Shown: piece after piece, positions 45,677-49,520 of the stretch
Numbering within the stretch: position 1 is the stretch's first letter
How the letters are laid out: each line of letters starts with the position of its first letter
Source: an uncultured Alphaproteobacteria bacterium
GTDB taxonomy: Bacteria; Pseudomonadota; Alphaproteobacteria; HIMB59; GCA-002718135
Length of the DNA stretch: 49,520 nt
Assembly (NCBI GenBank): GCA_902575375.1
Contig: CACGRD010000002.1
Coordinates: forward strand, 1-49,520
Direction of reading: 5' to 3'
Notes under the pieces: model-generated
The model's database searches: none
What the model saw: the letters and a program-made list of their open reading frames with translations, nothing else
What the model was told of the DNA's origin: nothing
Program-made: the position numbers and the translations under genes

Positions 45677-46437
45677 TGATTGTTATAGATGTAGGTAATA
45701 CGAATATAGTTATAGGTTTTTATACAAAAAATAAATTAATTAAAATTATTAGATTAAAAACAGAAAAAAAAATCAATATTACAAAAAAAGAAATAAATAA
45801 ATTTTTTAAATCTAACAATAAGTTGATTAATAATCTTAAAGATAGATTTTGTATCTTGTCCTCTGTTGTACCTTCTTTAAATTTAATTTTAAAAAATATT
45901 TTTCAAAAAAATAAATTCAAATTTTATGTAATTAATCCCAAAAAAATATCATTTAGAAATAGTATCAATTATAATTTAAATCAAATTGGAAGTGATCGAA
46001 TAGCAAACTATGCCTATGTATATAGTAAGAAAATCAAAGACTGTATAATTGTCGACTTTGGTACAGCTACTACTTTTGATGTCATTAAAAATAATCAATA
46101 TTTAGGGGGATTAATATTTCCAGGTATCAATCTTTCAATGGAGACACTTTTAAAAAATGCTGAGTTAATAAAAACTTCAAAAATCTCAAAATCAAATAAA
46201 ATTGTTAATAATAATACATCTGCTTCTATTCAATCAGGTTTCTATTTTGGTTATTTGCATGCAGTTAATGGCATATTAAAGCAAATTATTAAGGAGAATA
46301 ATTTTAAACCCAAAGTCTATATAACGGGTGGTCTGGGTAAAATATTTAGAGATAAAATTATTTATAAACCTATATATATGGAACATTTAACATTAGAAGG
46401 AATAAAAGAAATCGGTAACAAACATTTTTATGAGTAA
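45676..46437 (+). CDS. coaX: Type III pantothenate kinase
   Basis: 253 residues. It phosphorylates pantothenate, the first step of coenzyme A synthesis, and belongs to the ASKHA fold. The N-terminal phosphate loop DVGNTN is at residues 5-10, GSDRIAN (with Asp107) at 105-111 and the second phosphate motif DFGTATTFD at 127-135. GLIFPGINLSMETL follows. The last 8 nt overlap the RNase J gene. Confidence 0.94.
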   Translation: MIVIDVGNTNIVIGFYTKNKLIKIIRLKTEKKINITKKEINKFFKSNNKLINNLKDRFCILSSVVPSLNLILKNIFQKNKFKFYVINPKKISFRNSINYNLNQIGSDRIANYAYVYSKKIKDCIIVDFGTATTFDVIKNNQYLGGLIFPGINLSMETLLKNAELIKTSKISKSNKIVNNNTSASIQSGFYFGYLHAVNGILKQIIKENNFKPKVYITGGLGKIFRDKIIYKPIYMEHLTLEGIKEIGNKHFYE

Positions 46438-48103
46438 TAATTTACAACTAAATGATTTTAATGAAGGACTGCACTTTTTATCTCTTGGTGGTATTGGAGA
46501 AATAGGTGCAAATTGCTATCTTTATGGATGTGATGGAAAATGGATAATGATAGATTTAGGTCTTTCATTTGCAGATGAAAAATTTCCTGGTGTAGATTTA
46601 TTGGTACCAAAAATAGATCATATTGAAAGTTTAGAAGATAATCTCGAGGCTATTATTATCAGTCATGGTCATGAAGATCATGCAGGAGCTGTTGCGTTCT
46701 TAGCAAATAAAATTAAATGTCCTGTATATGCAAGTAAATTTGCAAAATTTCTTATCGAAAATAGGCTAAAAGAATTCAATAAAGTAGAAGGATTTACTTT
46801 ACAAGAGATAAATCTAGACAAGAAATTAATACTCAATAATTTTGACATAAGTTTTATTCCAACTACACACTCAATTCCTGAACCAACTGCAATAGTAATT
46901 AAAACAACATATGGATCATTACTTCATACTGCTGATTGGAAAATAGATCATTCACCTACTTTAGGAGATTCATTTTCAAAAGAAAAATTTGAAAAATTAG
47001 GAAATGATGGATTACTTGCCTTAATAGGTGACTCTACTAACGCAAATGTGCCTGGTAAATCAGAATCTGAAAGTGACGTTAGGGATGAACTGACAAGTAT
47101 ATTTTCAAGATTTTCAAATAGAATTGTTGTTACCTGTTTTTCTTCAAATATTGCACGAATGAAAAATATTATTCAAGCAGCAAAAAAAAATAAAAGAAAG
47201 GTCGCTCTTGTTGGTAGGAGTATGAAAAAAAATATCGAAGTAGCAAGAAAATGTGGTTATGTTGCAGATGATGAAATTTTTATTGGTGAAGATGAAGCCT
47301 CTTATATACCAAGAGAAAATTTAGTCATAATTTGTACTGGAAGTCAGGGTGAAAAAAGATCTGCTCTTTTCAGAATAGCTTATAATTCTCATCAACATTT
47401 ACATTTAGAACCTGAAGATGTAGTAATTTTTAGCTCTAGAGATATTCCTGGTAATGAAAAATCAATAAATAATTTAAAGAACTTACTTATTAGACAAAGA
47501 GTTGAGATAGTAACTGCTGATGATGATTTAGTACATGTTTCAGGTCATGGCTATGCAGATGAAATAAAGCAAATGTATAATTGGACTAAACCTTACTTAT
47601 CTATTCCTGTGCATGGTGAACCTATGCATCTAGAAGCACATAAACAATTATCTTACTCATCTCAAGTACCATTTACTAAAATTTTAGAAAATGGAAAATG
47701 TCTCAAAATTGCACCAGGTGAACCAAAAATTGTAGAAAAATTTGAAACTGGAAAGTTAATTGTTGAGGGTAAAAATCTTTACGACTCTGAATCTGCTTTT
47801 ATTAAAGAGAGAAGGAAATATTCATTTGAGGGTCTAGTTTTAATTTCTTTAATTATCAATGATGATGACTATTCAATTAATAAAAATATGTTACTTACTT
47901 TAAAAGGATTGCCGGGAATAGATGAAGAAAATATTAAAAATGATTTTAAAATACTTTTTATAGAAAACTATACAAAACTTAACAAAGATCAAAAATCATC
48001 AGATCTCATAGTATCTGACTTAGTTAAAAGTAGTTTTAGAAAGATTATAAAAAATTCAATTCAAAAAAAACCAGAAATTGAAGTTCATTTAATACGATCT
48101 TAA
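46430..48103 (+). CDS. rnj: Ribonuclease J
   Basis: 557 residues, metallo-beta-lactamase/beta-CASP nuclease with endo- and 5'-exonuclease activity on RNA. The zinc motif HGHEDHAG is at residues 79-86, with further metal ligands in THSIPEP and LLHTADWK. The beta-CASP block shows GDSTNANVPG, ICTGSQGEK and HVSGHGYADE, then IPVHGEPMHLEAH. Alphaproteobacteria often use RNase J alongside RNase E. It shares the coaX stop region and its own stop overlaps the next start by one base. Confidence 0.95.
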   Translation: MSNNLQLNDFNEGLHFLSLGGIGEIGANCYLYGCDGKWIMIDLGLSFADEKFPGVDLLVPKIDHIESLEDNLEAIIISHGHEDHAGAVAFLANKIKCPVYASKFAKFLIENRLKEFNKVEGFTLQEINLDKKLILNNFDISFIPTTHSIPEPTAIVIKTTYGSLLHTADWKIDHSPTLGDSFSKEKFEKLGNDGLLALIGDSTNANVPGKSESESDVRDELTSIFSRFSNRIVVTCFSSNIARMKNIIQAAKKNKRKVALVGRSMKKNIEVARKCGYVADDEIFIGEDEASYIPRENLVIICTGSQGEKRSALFRIAYNSHQHLHLEPEDVVIFSSRDIPGNEKSINNLKNLLIRQRVEIVTADDDLVHVSGHGYADEIKQMYNWTKPYLSIPVHGEPMHLEAHKQLSYSSQVPFTKILENGKCLKIAPGEPKIVEKFETGKLIVEGKNLYDSESAFIKERRKYSFEGLVLISLIINDDDYSINKNMLLTLKGLPGIDEENIKNDFKILFIENYTKLNKDQKSSDLIVSDLVKSSFRKIIKNSIQKKPEIEVHLIRS

Positions 48104-48336
48104 TGGCACTATTTACTCATGTTCTAATTTTTATCCTTGTTTGGTGGATTTTATTTTTCATACTCCTACCGATTAAGATAAAAGTACCCCAAAAAGTAGA
48201 ATCTGGACATGCAAAAAGCGCCCCAAGTAAGCCATATCTTCTAATAAAATTTATAGCAACTTCATTAATATCAGCTTTAATTTTATTTTTTTTGATTTTA
48301 TTTGGATTTGATTTATCAAACATATTTAATAAATGA
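48103..48336 (+). CDS. DUF1467 family membrane protein
   Basis: 77 residues with two predicted membrane helices: about 3-25 ([20 protein letters not shown]) and about 50-70 ([20 protein letters not shown]), joined by a polar loop with [15 protein letters not shown]. This is the small DUF1467 family of alphaproteobacteria, regularly found right before proS. Its function is unknown. The stop overlaps the proS start (ATGA). Confidence 0.85.
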   Translation: MALFTHVLIFILVWWILFFILLPIKIKVPQKVESGHAKSAPSKPYLLIKFIATSLISALILFFLILFGFDLSNIFNK

Positions 48337-49520
48337 AATATTCTAACTTTTTTCTTCCCACTATTAAAGATGCGCCATCAGATGCTGAAATAATTTCACA
48401 TAAATTAATGATCAGAGCTGGCATGATTAAACAATCTAGTGCCGGTATTTATTCGTGGTTACCTCTAGGTCTAATTGTATTAAAAAAAATTGAACAGATT
48501 GTTAGAGAAGAACAAAATAATGCAGGAGCAGTTGAACTGCTTATGCCTACGATTCAATCTTCTGATTTGTGGATTAAATCAGGAAGATACGATGATTATG
48601 GAAAAGAAATGTTAAGGATTACAGATAGAAGCGGAAGAGAAATGCTTTACGGCCCAACAAATGAAGAATTAATTACAGATATATTTCAATCACATATAAA
48701 TTCTTACAAAGATCTTCCAAAAAATCTTTATCATATTCAATGGAAATTCCGAGATGAAGTTAGGCCTAGGTTTGGAGTAATGCGAGGAAGAGAATTCTTA
48801 ATGAAAGATAATTATTCATTTGATCTTGATGAAAACGAAGCAAAAAAATCTTATGACAATATGTTTAAAGCATACATAAAAACTTTTATTAGAATGGGTT
48901 TAACACCAATTTCTTTAAGAGCAGAAACAGGACCAATTGGCGGAAACTTAAGTCATGAATTTCAAATACTAGCTAAGACTGGTGAAAGTACACTCTATTA
49001 TGATAAAAAATTAGAAACACTAAACACTGAAACTATAGACATAAATGAGTTACAATCTTTTTATGCTGCAGTTGATGATCAACATGATGAAAAAAATTGC
49101 CCAATTTCAAATGAAGATTTAAAAATTTCTAAAGGCATTGAAGTGGGTCATATATTTTATTTTGGAACAAAATACTCTGACAAATTAAACGCATTTGTTC
49201 AAGATAAAAGTGGGAAAAATGTTCCAGTGCATATGGGATCATATGGCATTGGTGTTTCAAGACTTGTGGGTGCAATTATAGAAGCTTATCATGATGAAAA
49301 AGGAATTAGATGGCCTTTAGAGGTCGCTCCATTTAAGGTTTCCATAGTAAATTTAATGCCAGAAGATCAAGATTGTGCCACAAAATCATCAGAATATTAT
49401 GAATATTTTATGAAAAATAATATTGAAGTCATTTTAGATGATAGAATCTGCAGTATAGGAAAAAAATTATCTGATAATGAGTTAATTGGTACTCCATATC
49501 AAATTATTATTGGGAAAAGA
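48333..49520 (+). CDS. proS: Prolyl-tRNA synthetase, 3' end missing
   Basis: The first 396 codons of a class II synthetase that charges tRNA-Pro; the frame is open at the window edge and about 40 residues should follow. Motif 1 is around [13 protein letters not shown] (68-80), motif 2 is [20 protein letters not shown] (138-157) and motif 3 begins at [13 protein letters not shown]. Only about 55 residues lie between motif 2's domain ([18 protein letters not shown]) and VGHIF, so the roughly 180-residue editing insertion of most bacterial ProRS is absent, as known in alphaproteobacteria. The anticodon-binding domain starts near [13 protein letters not shown]. Confidence 0.96.
   Translation, partial: MKYSNFFLPTIKDAPSDAEIISHKLMIRAGMIKQSSAGIYSWLPLGLIVLKKIEQIVREEQNNAGAVELLMPTIQSSDLWIKSGRYDDYGKEMLRITDRSGREMLYGPTNEELITDIFQSHINSYKDLPKNLYHIQWKFRDEVRPRFGVMRGREFLMKDNYSFDLDENEAKKSYDNMFKAYIKTFIRMGLTPISLRAETGPIGGNLSHEFQILAKTGESTLYYDKKLETLNTETIDINELQSFYAAVDDQHDEKNCPISNEDLKISKGIEVGHIFYFGTKYSDKLNAFVQDKSGKNVPVHMGSYGIGVSRLVGAIIEAYHDEKGIRWPLEVAPFKVSIVNLMPEDQDCATKSSEYYEYFMKNNIEVILDDRICSIGKKLSDNELIGTPYQIIIGKR

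Noticed and set aside
1-49520. CRISPR arrays, insertion sequences or prophage genes
   Set aside because: No regularly spaced repeats, transposase, integrase or phage structural genes could be recognised.

Overview
The window is AT-rich DNA (roughly 30% GC by eye) from a free-living alphaproteobacterium with a compact, probably marine and streamlined genome. The support is the conserved neighbourhoods trigger factor-clpP-clpX-lon-HU and nuoA-N-birA-coaX-rnj-DUF1467-proS, a ProRS without the large editing insertion, a tRNA-His with encoded G-1 and C73, and very short or overlapping gene junctions. SAR11-like lineages such as HIMB59 or AEGEAN-169 would fit, but that placement is inference.

Region 1 (1-10252) is a carbohydrate-use locus. 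On the minus strand it has a CUT1-type sugar ABC transporter (binding protein, two permeases, ATPase cut by the window edge). Divergent from it are a cytoplasmic GH78 alpha-L-rhamnosidase and a two-part DhaK/DhaL-type kinase. Convergent with those are a class I aldolase and a small P-loop kinase. The logic appears to be import of a rhamnosylated oligosaccharide, hydrolysis in the cytoplasm, phosphorylation of a ketose and aldol cleavage.

Region 2 (10253-14204) looks like a remodelled accessory segment. It has a GC-richer non-coding block, a decayed 3' half of a tRNA (closest to tRNA-Phe), a betaine-binding protein gene cut to its N-terminal part, then a very AT-rich sugar epimerase and two glycosyltransferases, probably for a surface glycan.

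Region 3 (14262-19329) holds two polar amino-acid ABC permeases without their ATPase or binding protein, a cytochrome c', a solitary inosose dehydratase (iolE), a class I glutamine amidotransferase and glycerol kinase.

Region 4 (19333-24523) is parE, then the nitrogen genes glnA and glnB and an aminotransferase, all on the minus strand. Between glnB and glnA lie two tandem elements that match the glnA-type glutamine riboswitch, with compensatory changes in two stems. The PII protein has a non-canonical T-loop. Together they suggest that glutamine synthetase is controlled mainly by direct glutamine sensing in RNA.

Region 5 (24576-49520) is the plus-strand core: tRNA-His, tRNA-Leu, tig-clpP-clpX-lon, hup, tRNA-Val, tRNA-Asp, the complete 14-gene NADH dehydrogenase operon, then birA, coaX, rnj, a DUF1467 gene and the start of proS, which runs off the window.
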